Origin: Victivallaceae bacterium
GTDB lineage: Bacteria > Verrucomicrobiota > Lentisphaeria > Victivallales > Victivallaceae
DNA length: 54,980 nucleotides
Assembly (NCBI GenBank): GCA_024405735.1
Contig: JAKSOF010000014.1
Location: 1 to 54,980 of the forward strand
Direction: 5' to 3'
A program made the position numbers and the translations under genes. Positions 17,003-26,000 of the stretch are shown piece by piece. The stretch's first letter is position 1, and each line of letters starts with the position of its first letter. Under the pieces are notes generated by a model. It saw nothing but the letters and a program-made list of their open reading frames with translations, searched no databases and was not told where the DNA came from.

Positions 17003-17647
17003 ATGACGCAAAAAAAAGGTTTTTTCATCACGTTTGAAGGCCCGGAAGGGGCGGGCAAAAGTTCCCAGTTGCAACGGCTTGCCGAAACCCTTTCCCGGCG
17101 CGGGTACGTTTGCGTCACCACCCGGGAGCCGGGCGGCACGCCGCTCGCGGAAACCTTGCGCGCCATCCTCAAGGAACACCAGGGCAGTGAAACCCTCCAC
17201 GACAAAACGGAATTACTGCTGATGGAAGCGGCGCGCAGTCAGCATGTCAGCGAAGTGATCTCCCCCGCACTCGAAAAGGGAAACGTCGTCCTCTGCGACC
17301 GTTTCGCCGACTCCTCGACCGCCTATCAGGGCATCGCGCGCGGCATCGGCGTCGACACGGTGCGCGGTCTCAACGATTTCGCCTACGGCAACTGCCGTCC
17401 CGATCTGACGATCCTTCTCGACCTGCCGGCGGAGCGCGGTTTCGAGCGCACCCGGCACCGCGTTGAAACGCAGGGGGAGATCGACCGTTTCGAGGAGGAA
17501 AACCTCCAGTTTCACCACAAGGTGCGCGACGGATTTCTCCAGATCGCCGCGATGGAGCCCCAAAGGGTCAAAGTCGTCAACGCCGACCGCGACGTCGAAA
17601 GCGTCGCCGCCGAAATCCTCCGGATCATCGATGAGTTTCTTCCGTAA
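17003..17647 (+). CDS. tmk: Thymidylate kinase
   Basis: A 214-residue P-loop kinase that converts dTMP to dTDP. The Walker A motif is FEGPEGAGKSS, the substrate-binding motif is CDRFADSSTAYQG, and TREPGGTPLAE is the classical TMK DRxG-like loop. RVETQGEIDRFEEE lies in the lid region. The ATG at 17003 was chosen because the family normally begins only a few residues before FITFEGPEGAGK; a GTG at 16967 is possible but would sit very close to the predicted start of transcription. The 3' end overlaps holB by 17 bp, a common arrangement that couples the two genes. Confidence 0.95.
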   Translation: MTQKKGFFITFEGPEGAGKSSQLQRLAETLSRRGYVCVTTREPGGTPLAETLRAILKEHQGSETLHDKTELLLMEAARSQHVSEVISPALEKGNVVLCDRFADSSTAYQGIARGIGVDTVRGLNDFAYGNCRPDLTILLDLPAERGFERTRHRVETQGEIDRFEEENLQFHHKVRDGFLQIAAMEPQRVKVVNADRDVESVAAEILRIIDEFLP

Positions 17648-18686
17648 ATACGCCGAGGTATATCCTGCGGAGATCGCCCGGCTCTGCCGCGCCCGTGCGG
17701 CGGGGCGTTTCGCGCACAGTTTCCTCATCCGCTGCGACGATGAGACCGTCCGCCGGGAGTTCGCGGTCGTTCTCGCGCAGATCGGCGGCTGTCCGCACAG
17801 CAAAAACGGCGTCCCCGACACCCGTTGCCCCTACTGCGCCAAACTGGAAAACGGCACTTACAGCGAATTTCACACGCTTTCGCCCTGCGGCAAAATGTAC
17901 CAGATCCGCGTCGGGGAGATCGGTCATCCCGAACCCAACACTGTGCGCAGTTTCCTCGACACGCTTTCGCTGACGGGCAGTGAAGCGTTTCCCGTCAAGA
18001 TCGGCTTGATCCGCGACGCCGACCGGCTCAACGACGCGGCGCAGAATGCGCTGCTGAAAACGCTGGAGGAGCCGCCGGAAGAAACATTCATCATTCTGTC
18101 GACCGCCAATGTCGCCTCGCTGTTGCCGACAACGCGCAGCCGCTGTCAATTGATCTCGCTCGCCGTGGAGCATCAAACCATCGCTTTCCCCGGCGCGGAA
18201 ACGCTTTTTGGTGTTTTGAATCACCTGATCTCCTGCGAAAAAGGCGACCTCGGCGCCGCCGAGGAAGGCGCGGCGACGCTGATCGCGCTTTTCGGCAAAC
18301 TTTCCGACGAAGCCGAAGCCAAAAGCGAAGAAGATTTCGCCGACCAGTTCAAAGTCGCCAAACAGATGGAAGACCCCGTCTTTCTGAAAAACCTCGAGGA
18401 ACGCCGTCAGGATGCCGCCAGCGGCGACTACATGCGGATGCGGAAAGAATTGTTGTCGGCGATCCACACCTTTGCCGCCGAGTGCTATATGCTCAGTCAG
18501 GGGATCCGTGCCGCCGACTTGCCCCACCGGGAAGTCTTTCCGGACGAACTTCCGGAATTCACCCCCGCTCGCGGCAAAGCGATCCTCGACGAAGCGGAAA
18601 CGCTTCTTTCGACGTTGCGCTTCAACGTGCCGGAGGAACTGGCGTTGCGCAGTTTTGCCGTCAATCTCGTGATGGCGGCAAAATAG
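17631..18686 (+). CDS. holB: DNA polymerase III clamp-loader subunit delta'
   Basis: A 351-residue clamp-loader ATPase-fold protein. A zinc-module-like cysteine set is seen early (GGCPHSKNG, then RCPYCAKLENG). The central AAA+ core holds IRDADRLNDAAQNALLKTLE and the SRC motif (PTTRSRCQLIS) that provides the trans arginine finger to its neighbour. There is no good Walker A, as usual for delta' in many bacteria. The start at 17631 lies inside tmk; a longer frame to 17463 only reads tmk sequence in another frame. The position after tmk is the widespread tmk-holB arrangement. Confidence 0.92.
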   Translation: MSFFRKYAEVYPAEIARLCRARAAGRFAHSFLIRCDDETVRREFAVVLAQIGGCPHSKNGVPDTRCPYCAKLENGTYSEFHTLSPCGKMYQIRVGEIGHPEPNTVRSFLDTLSLTGSEAFPVKIGLIRDADRLNDAAQNALLKTLEEPPEETFIILSTANVASLLPTTRSRCQLISLAVEHQTIAFPGAETLFGVLNHLISCEKGDLGAAEEGAATLIALFGKLSDEAEAKSEEDFADQFKVAKQMEDPVFLKNLEERRQDAASGDYMRMRKELLSAIHTFAAECYMLSQGIRAADLPHREVFPDELPEFTPARGKAILDEAETLLSTLRFNVPEELALRSFAVNLVMAAK

Positions 18687-18724
18687 CGGTGGCGATCGCA
18701 CCCCAAAAAAGCCGTACCTTCGGA

Positions 18725-18753
18725 TTGCAAAATCGCCCTTTCGGCATTAGATT
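18725..18753 (+). promoter_or_regulatory. Promoter of argH
   Basis: TTGCAA (18725-18730), a 17-bp spacer and TAGATT (18748-18753), about 40 bp upstream of the argH ATG. Confidence 0.6.
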
Positions 18754-18794
18754 ATATCGAAGGCAGACAAAATACTTTTTCCGGAGGAAAAATC

Positions 18795-20174
18795 ATGGCA
18801 CTTTGGGGAGGCCGCTTCAGCGGTCAGACACAGGCGGAGGTCACGCGGTATTCCGAATCGATCTCCTTCGACAAACGGCTTTACCACTGCGACATCGCAG
18901 GCAGTCGCGCTCACGTCAAGATGCTCGCCAGGCAGGGGATCATCCCGCAGGCATCCGCCGACGCGATCCGCGCCGAATTGCTTGAGATCGAAAAGAAAAT
19001 CGACAACAACGATTTCGCTTTTGACATCGCGATGGAAGATATTCACATGCACATCGAGAGTGCGCTCATCGCCAAGCTCGGTCCCGAGGGTGCGCGCGTC
19101 CACTCCGGGCGCAGCCGCAACGACCAGGTCGCCCTCGACATCCGGCTCTATCTGCGCGAAGAAGCCGACAAAATCATTTCCGGCATCCGCGCTTTTCAAA
19201 AGGCTTTGGTCAAGGTCGGCGCGGCATATCCCGAACTCATCATGCCGGGATTCACCCACTTGCAGCACGCGCAAGTCGTCCTTTTCGCCCATCATCTGCT
19301 CGCCTACGTCGAAATGCTCGACCGCGACGCCGAACGCATCGCCGACTGCCGCAAGCGCATCAACGTGATGCCGCTCGGTTCCGGCGCGATCGCCGGTTCC
19401 ACCTTGCCGCTCGACCGCGAGGAAGTCTGCCGCGAACTCGGTTTTGCCCGCGTCACGCGCAACAGTATGGACTCCGTCGCCGACCGCGATTTCGCGATCG
19501 AAATGGCAAGTGCGCTCGCCATCTTTGCGATGCACGTTTCGCGCCTTTCCGAAGACCTCATTTTGTGGTCGAGTCAGGAATTCGACTTCATCGAACTCGA
19601 CGATGCCTTTTGCACCGGGTCGAGCCTGATGCCGCAGAAAAAAAATCCCGACGTCTGCGAACTCACCCGCGGCAAAAGCGCCCGCGTCTGCGGCGATCTC
19701 ACCGCCTTGCTGACGCTCTGCAAGGGGTTGCCGATGACCTACAACCGCGATCTGCAGGAGGACAAGGTCGCCCTTTTCGACGCGATCGACACCGTCGAGC
19801 AGATCCTCGCCGTCTATCCGCCGATGATCGAAACGATGAAGCCCAAAGCCGACAAAATGGCGCAGGCGGCTTCCGACCCCGCGCTGATGGCGACCGACCT
19901 CGCGGAAAAACTGGTCGAACTCGGCGTGCCTTTCCGCGACGCCCACCGCAAAGTCGGAAGTTTCGTCAAATACTGCAAGGAACACAATCAGAAACTCAAT
20001 GAACCGACGCTTGCGGAAATGCGCGAAACCATTCCCGAAGCGACGGAGGAATTCCCCGCGCTTTTTGATCCGCGCGCCAGTGTCGCCAAGCGCGACCTCA
20101 CGGGTGGAACCGGCTTCAAGCAGGTCGCAAAACAACTTGACTTCTGGCAGAAAGAACTGGAGATGACCAAATGA
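18795..20174 (+). CDS. argH: Argininosuccinate lyase
   Basis: A 459-residue enzyme that splits argininosuccinate into arginine and fumarate, the last step of arginine synthesis. The start MALWGGRFSGQTQAEV is typical. Signatures seen are HSGRSRNDQVALDIRLYLR (substrate binding), GFTHLQHAQ, and the fumarase-superfamily loop GSSLMPQKKNPDVCEL with the catalytic serine. Full length for the family (about 460). CCGGAGG precedes the ATG. No other arg genes are nearby; argS lies about 2 kb away in opposite orientation. The stop overlaps the next ATG (ATGA). Confidence 0.97.
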   Translation: MALWGGRFSGQTQAEVTRYSESISFDKRLYHCDIAGSRAHVKMLARQGIIPQASADAIRAELLEIEKKIDNNDFAFDIAMEDIHMHIESALIAKLGPEGARVHSGRSRNDQVALDIRLYLREEADKIISGIRAFQKALVKVGAAYPELIMPGFTHLQHAQVVLFAHHLLAYVEMLDRDAERIADCRKRINVMPLGSGAIAGSTLPLDREEVCRELGFARVTRNSMDSVADRDFAIEMASALAIFAMHVSRLSEDLILWSSQEFDFIELDDAFCTGSSLMPQKKNPDVCELTRGKSARVCGDLTALLTLCKGLPMTYNRDLQEDKVALFDAIDTVEQILAVYPPMIETMKPKADKMAQAASDPALMATDLAEKLVELGVPFRDAHRKVGSFVKYCKEHNQKLNEPTLAEMRETIPEATEEFPALFDPRASVAKRDLTGGTGFKQVAKQLDFWQKELEMTK

Positions 20175-20428
20175 TTTACCGTTATCAGCCGCAAGGCGTT
20201 TGCAGTCGCGAAATGGAAATTGAACTTTCCCCCGACAACCAGACGATTCAGTCGCTCAAGATCATCGGGGGATGTCCCGGCAATACGCAGGGCATTTCCC
20301 GCCTCGTTGCCGGAATGAAAATCGACGACGTGATCGCAAAACTTGACGGCATCCGCTGCGGCGGCAAACCGACAAGTTGCCCCGATCAACTGGCGCGCGC
20401 CCTCAAGGCGATTAGGGAAAAACTCTGA
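20171..20428 (+). CDS. TSCPD domain protein
   Basis: An 85-residue protein consisting of one TSCPD domain, the small cysteine-containing module also found at the C-terminus of some ribonucleotide reductases. IIGGCPGNTQGISRLVAGM and RCGGKPTSCPDQLARAL carry the conserved Cys and the TSCPD-like motif. Its biochemical role is not established; metal binding and assistance to oxygen-independent metabolism are suggested for the family. The ATG overlaps the argH stop, so translation is coupled. Confidence 0.9.
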   Translation: MIYRYQPQGVCSREMEIELSPDNQTIQSLKIIGGCPGNTQGISRLVAGMKIDDVIAKLDGIRCGGKPTSCPDQLARALKAIREKL

Positions 20429-20432
20429 AAAA

Positions 20433-21425
20433 ATGCGTTACTGTTTTGACGGTAAAAAATACGGCTTCTTTTTTCACTTCCTCAACAACGGAGATCCTAC
20501 TCTCCCCGAGGAAGCACGCGGGCAGGAGCATCCGATGCCGCCCGAAATGTGGGAGCGGTACGTCGCAGGTTTCGACGTTGAAAAAATCGCCGGACAACTC
20601 GCCGAGATCAATGCCGGATACGCCTTTTTGACAACGGGACAGAATTCCGGTTACTACTGCACCCCGAGCCGCGTCTACGACCGCGAAGTCGGGAAAGGTT
20701 TCTGCTCGCAACGCGACCTCATTGCCGACTTCGCCGACGCGCTCGCGCGGCACGGCATCGACGCCGGTGCCTATGTGACGACGCTCGCCCCCGGCAAGCC
20801 GCACGAGATCATCCGGAAACTTCACTGCACCCCCGCGTGGCCCGCAAAAGAGTGGGAATTGCAATACAACGACCTCGATTCCCCCGGCAAAAACGACCCC
20901 CGTCTTGAACATTTTCAGACCATCTGGAACGAAATGCAGCAGGAATGGTCCCTCCGCTGGGGCAAAAAAATCAAAGCGTGGTGGTGCGACGGCGCTTATT
21001 ATTCGGAATACATGTACGATTTCCCCGACGGGATCAACGGTCACACCCGTTGCCGCGCCCTCCGCGCCGGAAATCCCGACGCCGCAGTCGCCCTCAACGG
21101 CGGCGTCGACAATCCCCCGCACCGCAATTACACCGACAGTGACGAAGATTATCTCGCAGGCGAAATCAACGAACCGCAGGAACTCGTTTTCCCCACCGAT
21201 CCCCGCGATACCGCACTCAAACTGCATATCCTCACCTACGCCGGTACGGAATGGGGCGCCGCCCCCTTGCGTTTCACCGGACGCGAAATGGCGGAAATCA
21301 CCCGCCGCATCTTCGCTCACGGCGGCGTCACCACCTGGGATATTCCCTTCACGTTACAGGGCATCGCAGATGATGTGATGGATGTCTTACGGGATTTCAA
21401 ACGCGAGTTTGAGAAGAATAATTGA
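20433..21425 (+). CDS. GH29-like (alpha-L-fucosidase-fold) hydrolase
   Basis: A 330-residue cytoplasmic protein resembling the catalytic TIM barrel of alpha-L-fucosidases. KKYGFFFHFLNNGDP replaces the usual KFGMFIHWG opening, AEINAGYAFLTTGQNSGYYC matches the second strand, and KAWWCDGAYYSEYM carries the aspartate expected to be the GH29 nucleophile. It lacks the C-terminal beta-sandwich of classical GH29, so it is short. The ATG at 20433 is four bases after the TSCPD stop; the ribosome site is weak (AGGGA, about 15 bases away), suggesting translational coupling. Substrate specificity is not proven. Confidence 0.78.
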   Translation: MRYCFDGKKYGFFFHFLNNGDPTLPEEARGQEHPMPPEMWERYVAGFDVEKIAGQLAEINAGYAFLTTGQNSGYYCTPSRVYDREVGKGFCSQRDLIADFADALARHGIDAGAYVTTLAPGKPHEIIRKLHCTPAWPAKEWELQYNDLDSPGKNDPRLEHFQTIWNEMQQEWSLRWGKKIKAWWCDGAYYSEYMYDFPDGINGHTRCRALRAGNPDAAVALNGGVDNPPHRNYTDSDEDYLAGEINEPQELVFPTDPRDTALKLHILTYAGTEWGAAPLRFTGREMAEITRRIFAHGGVTTWDIPFTLQGIADDVMDVLRDFKREFEKNN

Positions 21426-22316
21426 CGCAATGGGAACAAGAGGGCGCTCACGCCGCGCCCTCTTGACTCCCCAAGCGCCCGCCAAGGGCGGGATCTGTAT
21501 CTGCCGCAGATATTTGCGGACTGACGCTTTTATCGTACTCCCAACGAATATCTCCGCAAATCTCCGCGGTCCGTCTATTTTGTTACTGCAAAAAGACCTG
21601 CGTCCCACGCGGGCTAATACTTCGCGCTTTCGCGCTTCGTCCGCCCGACTGCTTGTTTTTGCGGGGTACTTGGTGAGAAAAACAGGGAGTATGTAGAAAT
21701 ACCCGACGTACAAGGCGTACGGAGGGGACAACCGTTCTCTTACGGTTTTCCCCTCCATAACCTCCCCTTTTCCCGTGCGATCGCGATCAAAACGAATGTA
21801 GATATTCCCCTTTTTTACTTTTCATACGCCTGCGCTTCACTTCACCTTACAAACCGTGCCGCCGCTTTGCTATGACTCGTTTTGCCGCTTCGTTCGCTCG
21901 CGGCTACCGTGCTCGTCTACGATCGCTTGCGCAAACGACTGTTTGCGCATTTCCGCATTGCCGTTGGCAACGCGTAAAATCGCTCCCATCCGACTGCAAA
22001 TGAAGCGTATGTGATATTTTTCCCCGTTTTTTTCGCGGCGGTGTCCGCAAGTCAAACATTGGCGTGGGAGTATCGCACATCAGGCAGTCGGGCGGGCGGA
22101 GCATAAAGCGTAGCATTAGCCCGCGTGGAACGCAGGTCTTTTTGCAGTAACAAAATAGACGGACCGCAGAGATTTGCGGGGACAAATGTTTGAAGCGCGG
22201 ACAAAACGCTCAGCCCGCAAATATCTGCGGCAGGGTACAAAGTCCAGCCCGTGGCTGGTTGAGGGTGTCAAGAGGGGCGAAATCAGCCCCTCTTGCGCCG
22301 ACCGCGCAAGATATTC
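21426..22316. repeat. 890-bp noncoding element with two long inverted arms
   Basis: No gene is supported here. A left arm (about 21437-21660) and a right arm (about 22080-22296) are inverted copies of one another. They share a perfect 38-bp core (21566-21603 against 22130-22167), CCGCAGATATTTGCGG, and GCGGGCTAAT with flanking CCGCCCGACTGC. The arms enclose about 420 bp; the inner part near 21985-22050 is homologous, inverted, to 36380-36440. Outer hairpins at 21437-21463 and 22270-22294 (AAGAGGGGC arms) could stop transcription from both converging genes. No transposase is encoded. Confidence 0.85.
22270..22294 (-). terminator. Possible terminator of manA-argS
   Basis: A perfect 9-bp stem (22270-22278 pairs with 22286-22294) with a GAAATCA loop, 23 bp beyond the argS stop codon. 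It has only a weak T-rich tail, so it may be Rho-assisted. The same GGGCGAAATCAGCCC hairpin occurs at about 36604-36618. Confidence 0.5.
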
Positions 22317-24098
22317 TCACATCGCTTCCGGAACTTGGATCGTCAGCGTGTTGAGACCGTCGGTCAGGACTTTGCCGACGCACTCGGCGAGTGCCAGACG
22401 GGCGGCGGCAAGTTCGGGGGAGTCGGCGCTGACGACGGGGCATTCGCGGTAAAAGGAGTTAAAGGCTTTGGCGACGTCGAGGAGATATTCGACGACGCCG
22501 GAGCAATCGCGTTTGGCGGCGGCCTGGCGGAGCGTATTGCCGTAGAAGCTCAATTTGACGGCAAGTTTCTTTTCCGTCGGGTGGCAAAGAAGATTCCAGT
22601 CGACATTTTTTCCGGTCAGACCGCGTTCGGCGGCCTTGCGCCGGATGGAATTGACGCGGGTCGCGGCATACTGGACATAGGGTCCGGTATCGCCCTCGAA
22701 TTTCAGCGAAGCGGCGGGGTCGAAAGTCATCGTGGTTTTCGGATTGAATTTCAACAGCATGAACTTCAGCGCGCCGATGCCGATGATCTCGCCGCGGGTT
22801 TTCACTTCTTCCTCGCTCAAGGCGCCGTCGGCGCGGTTGCGGCATTCGGCGGCGGCGAGACCGGACATTTCGTCGAAAAGGTCGTCCGCATCGACAACGG
22901 TGCCTTCGCGGCTTTTCATCTTGCCGTTGGGCAGATTGACCATTCCGTAGGAAAGGTGAAAAAGTTTATCCGCCCAGGCGTAGCCGAGTTTTTTCATAAT
23001 GGTAAAGAGCATCTGGAAGTGGAGGATCTGCTCGTCGCCGACGACCCAGATCATCGTATCGGCGTGATAATCCTCATACTTGCGGAGCGTCGTACCCATA
23101 TCCTGCGTGATGTAAACGCTGGTACCGTCGCTGCGGAGCACGACTTTGGTGCCGAGTTTGCCGAGATCGCAGATGACGGCATTGTCGGCGCGGCGGGTAA
23201 AGACGCCCATCTCCAGTCCTTTGGAAACGATGTCTTTGCCGAGGAGATAAGTCTGGCTTTCCAGATAAGTGTGGTCGAAATGGATCCCCATGCGTTCATA
23301 GGTGACGGCGAATCCGGCAAAAACCCACGAATTCATCTTTTCCCAGAGCGCGCGGACTTCCTTGTTTCCGGTTTCCCAGTCGCGGAGCATTTTCTGCGCC
23401 GCGCTTCCAAGTTCGGTCTCGCCGAAAAGTTCGTCGTCGTCGCGGTCGGCGTATTCGGGATGCGCCGCGCGGAGCGCTTTCAATTCCTTGCTCAATTCTG
23501 CGTTGAATTTGACGTAGTAATCGCCGACGAGGTGATCGCCCTTGATGCCGCAGCTTTCGGGCGTTTCGCCGTTGCCGAAACGCTGATAAGCGAGCATTGA
23601 TTTGCAGATGTGGATGCCGCGGTCGTTGACGAGGTTGATCTCGACGACGTCGTGACCGACGCGCTTCAGAAGCGATGCGAGCGACATGCCGAGCGTATTG
23701 TTGCGCACGTGACCGAGGTGCTGGGGCTTGTTGGTGTTGGGGGCGGAATATTCGATCAGGACTTTGCCGCGTTCGGCATGGGGAAGCGCGACATTCCGGA
23801 GAAGCGCATCCATATCCGCGACTTCGGTTTCGCGCATCAAAGCGCCGGCTTTCATCGTGATGTTGACAAACGCCTTGACGATGTCAACAGCTTCAATATC
23901 CTCGTGGCGGCTCAAAAATTCGCCTGCCGCCTGTGCCGCCGCGACGGGGTTGCCGCAAAAGCGTGCGATTTTGAAACAATTGAGGGTAAAATCGCCATTC
24001 TGTCCTTCGGGACAGGGGTCGACCGCAAGGACGGCTTCGGCGGGATAGTTGGCAAAACGGCTGCGCAAATGCGCTTCGAGATCGGTGAGGAATTTCAT
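22317..24098 (-). CDS. argS: Arginyl-tRNA synthetase
   Basis: A 593-residue class I synthetase that charges tRNA-Arg. The HIGH-type motif is NKPQHLGHVRNN after the hallmark IEYSAPNTN; the KMSKS equivalent is KMKSREGTVVD. The N-terminal Add-1 domain (first 110 residues) and the C-terminal helical anticodon-binding domain ending in LLDVAKAFNSFYRECPV and LRQAAAKRDCSG are present. Full length for the bacterial form. It is 29 bp downstream of manA and shares its promoter. The ribosome site is weak (CAGG). Confidence 0.97.
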   Translation of the reverse strand: MKFLTDLEAHLRSRFANYPAEAVLAVDPCPEGQNGDFTLNCFKIARFCGNPVAAAQAAGEFLSRHEDIEAVDIVKAFVNITMKAGALMRETEVADMDALLRNVALPHAERGKVLIEYSAPNTNKPQHLGHVRNNTLGMSLASLLKRVGHDVVEINLVNDRGIHICKSMLAYQRFGNGETPESCGIKGDHLVGDYYVKFNAELSKELKALRAAHPEYADRDDDELFGETELGSAAQKMLRDWETGNKEVRALWEKMNSWVFAGFAVTYERMGIHFDHTYLESQTYLLGKDIVSKGLEMGVFTRRADNAVICDLGKLGTKVVLRSDGTSVYITQDMGTTLRKYEDYHADTMIWVVGDEQILHFQMLFTIMKKLGYAWADKLFHLSYGMVNLPNGKMKSREGTVVDADDLFDEMSGLAAAECRNRADGALSEEEVKTRGEIIGIGALKFMLLKFNPKTTMTFDPAASLKFEGDTGPYVQYAATRVNSIRRKAAERGLTGKNVDWNLLCHPTEKKLAVKLSFYGNTLRQAAAKRDCSGVVEYLLDVAKAFNSFYRECPVVSADSPELAAARLALAECVGKVLTDGLNTLTIQVPEAM

Positions 24099-24127
24099 CT
24101 TGATACCTGAAATATGGGATTTTTACG

Positions 24128-25138
24128 TTAAAGCGTAGTTCGGATGACAACGGTCTCGCCGGTTCGCTCCGGCTCGACCCTGTACGCGCCTAAATTGGCG
24201 GGGATCAATGCGGTCTCTCCGGCGTCGATGCGGAGTTTTTCCGGGGCGTCGATGCGGCGGGCGATCCTGACGGGAGCGTTGATCGCGGTGACCAGATGGA
24301 AACTTCCCTGCACGGCGGTATCGTCGCACCACGGGGAAACCAGACGCAAGTCCTGTACCTGAAAATGGGGACATTGACTGATCACGTTGAATTTGCGGTT
24401 GTAATTCACGCGGTCGACCGCACCGACGATGCGCGGCGAAACGCGGTTGGTGAAGTCGATCGACTGCAACCCCTCCACAAGGTGAAGTTCGCGCGGCTTC
24501 CCGTCGGCGCCGACGCGTCCCCAGTCGCTGATGCGGTAAGTGGTATCGCTGTTTTGCTGAATTTCCAGAAGCAGATTTCCGGCGCCGATCGCGTGAAGCG
24601 TGCCGGAAGGGATGTAATAAGCGTCGCCCGGCATCGAGGGATAGACCTGCAACACGCTTTCGACGGAGGGCTTGTCGATCAAATCTTTCAACTGCAACTG
24701 CGTCGTGCGCGGCGAAAGTCCGGCAAGGATTTTCGCTCCGGGATACGAGGAAATGACGTACCACATCTCCGTCTTGGGTTCGCCCTTGCCGAGGATGCGG
24801 CAGGCGTTGGCGTCGGGATGCACCTGCAAACTCAGGCGTTCTCCGGCGTCGATCAGTTTGACGAGCAACGGGAAACGGTCAAGTTTCGCTATTTTGCGGC
24901 CGAGAAGCGCCCTGCCGTAAAGAGCCGTGATCTCGCCGAGCGTCCGCCCGGCGAGTTCGCCGTTGGCGACGACGCTCTGGGCATCCTCGCGGTCGGCAAG
25001 TTCCCACGCTTCGCCGATGGGCGCCGACGTTTCCGGCAATGTGCGGTGAAGCACATCGCGCAATGCGTGTCCGCCCCAAATCCTTTCCCGGTAAAGCGGG
25101 ACGAATTTCATCGGATACAACTCTGCAGGATCCATCAT
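24128..25138 (-). CDS. manA: Mannose-6-phosphate isomerase, class I
   Basis: A 336-residue zinc cupin enzyme that interconverts mannose-6-P and fructose-6-P. YRERIWGGHALRDVL is the typical N-terminus. Zinc ligands are in LSLQVHPDA (His) and KTEMWYV (Glu), with IPSGTLHAIGAGN supplying another His; LLEIQQNSDTTYRISDWGR is the conserved C-terminal block. Three possible Met starts exist (25138, 25135, 25111); the first is listed because the last has no ribosome site, but the choice is uncertain by a few residues. It would feed mannose from glycans into glycolysis or supply GDP-mannose. Confidence 0.93.
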   Translation of the reverse strand: MMDPAELYPMKFVPLYRERIWGGHALRDVLHRTLPETSAPIGEAWELADREDAQSVVANGELAGRTLGEITALYGRALLGRKIAKLDRFPLLVKLIDAGERLSLQVHPDANACRILGKGEPKTEMWYVISSYPGAKILAGLSPRTTQLQLKDLIDKPSVESVLQVYPSMPGDAYYIPSGTLHAIGAGNLLLEIQQNSDTTYRISDWGRVGADGKPRELHLVEGLQSIDFTNRVSPRIVGAVDRVNYNRKFNVISQCPHFQVQDLRLVSPWCDDTAVQGSFHLVTAINAPVRIARRIDAPEKLRIDAGETALIPANLGAYRVEPERTGETVVIRTTL

Positions 25139-25186
25139 TTTTTCGCCTGTTCAAGCAAATCGTACAAAAATATTTATTTCCGATAT

Positions 25187-25215
25187 AGTATACCACAAAA
25201 AGAAGGCTTTTTCAA
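25187..25215 (-). promoter_or_regulatory. Promoter of manA-argS
   Basis: Minus-strand TTGAAA (25210-25215), a 17-bp spacer and TATACT (25187-25192). Confidence 0.75.
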
Positions 25216-25287
25216 TCAGATGAAAAGAAAAAACAGCGCAAAATAGCACATTCGAGAGTGAGAACGGGAATGGGTGATGCGGATGAA

Positions 25288-25317
25288 TGAAAATTCGCGT
25301 GCATTCGCGAATTTTCA
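25288..25317 (-). terminator. Terminator of the ribosomal-secY-cmk operon
   Basis: Perfect 12-bp arms, TGAAAATTCGCG and its complement (25288-25299 and 25306-25317), with a 6-nt loop. It begins 14 bp beyond the cmk stop. The T-rich half of the stem acts as the tail on the minus strand. Confidence 0.7.
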
Positions 25318-25330
25318 CACTTAGCGGATG

Positions 25331-25990
25331 CTACTTACAGCGTTTCTGCAATTCTTCCGGCAAAAAGGAGATCAATTCGGCGTTGACGTCGGAAATGCTT
25401 TTGCCGGTCGTGTCGATGAAAACGGCATCGTCCGCCTGTTTGAGCGGCGCGGCGGCGCGCGTCGAATCGCGTTCGTCGCGGAGACGGATCTCCTCGATCA
25501 CCGACTCCAGCGTCGCGCCGGAAGCGATCTCGCCGGATTGCGCCAGACGGCGGCGCGCCCGTTCCTCGATGCTCGCCGTGATGAAAAATTTGCATTGCGC
25601 ATCGGGAAAAATCACGGTGCCGATATCGCGCCCCTCCATCACGATCCACTCTTTGAGCGCGGCATTGCGCTGAACGGGCAAAAGGTATTCACGCACCGTC
25701 GGCAACGCGGAAACGCGACTTGCGCCCTGGGCGATTTCAGGAGTGCGCAAGGCTTCGCCGGGATCTTCGCCGTTGAGGAGAAGTTTGCCGTTGCCGTATT
25801 CGAGATGAAGCGTGTCGAGGAAATCGCGCGTCACATTTTCCGGCTCGATGCCGGCGCGATGCGCCGCAAGAGCGACCGCCCGGTAAAGACTGCCGGTGTT
25901 GACGTAAGTAATATGAAGCACCCCGGCGAGTTGTTTCGCCGCGGTGCTTTTGCCGGCTCCCGCCGGACCGTCAATCGCGATGACGGTCAT
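25331..25990 (-). CDS. cmk: Cytidylate kinase
   Basis: A 219-residue P-loop kinase that phosphorylates CMP and dCMP. MTVIAIDGPAGAGKST contains Walker A; YVNTGSLYRA, VMEGRDIGTVIFPDA and RLRDERDSTRAAAPL are the family blocks for CMP binding. The ATG at 25990 was chosen because bacterial Cmk starts directly before this P-loop; the upstream frame to 26050 only overlaps secY. It is ten bases after the secY stop, so it is the last gene of the ribosomal operon in place of the adk/map seen in many bacteria. Confidence 0.95.
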   Translation of the reverse strand: MTVIAIDGPAGAGKSTAAKQLAGVLHITYVNTGSLYRAVALAAHRAGIEPENVTRDFLDTLHLEYGNGKLLLNGEDPGEALRTPEIAQGASRVSALPTVREYLLPVQRNAALKEWIVMEGRDIGTVIFPDAQCKFFITASIEERARRRLAQSGEIASGATLESVIEEIRLRDERDSTRAAAPLKQADDAVFIDTTGKSISDVNAELISFLPEELQKRCK

Positions 25991-26000
25991 TTTTCCGGAA

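Noticed and set aside
21382-21696. Small frames in the inverted-arm element
   Set aside because: The frames in the two arms share a peptide only because the DNA arms are copies; there are no ribosome sites and the frames decay outside the shared DNA.
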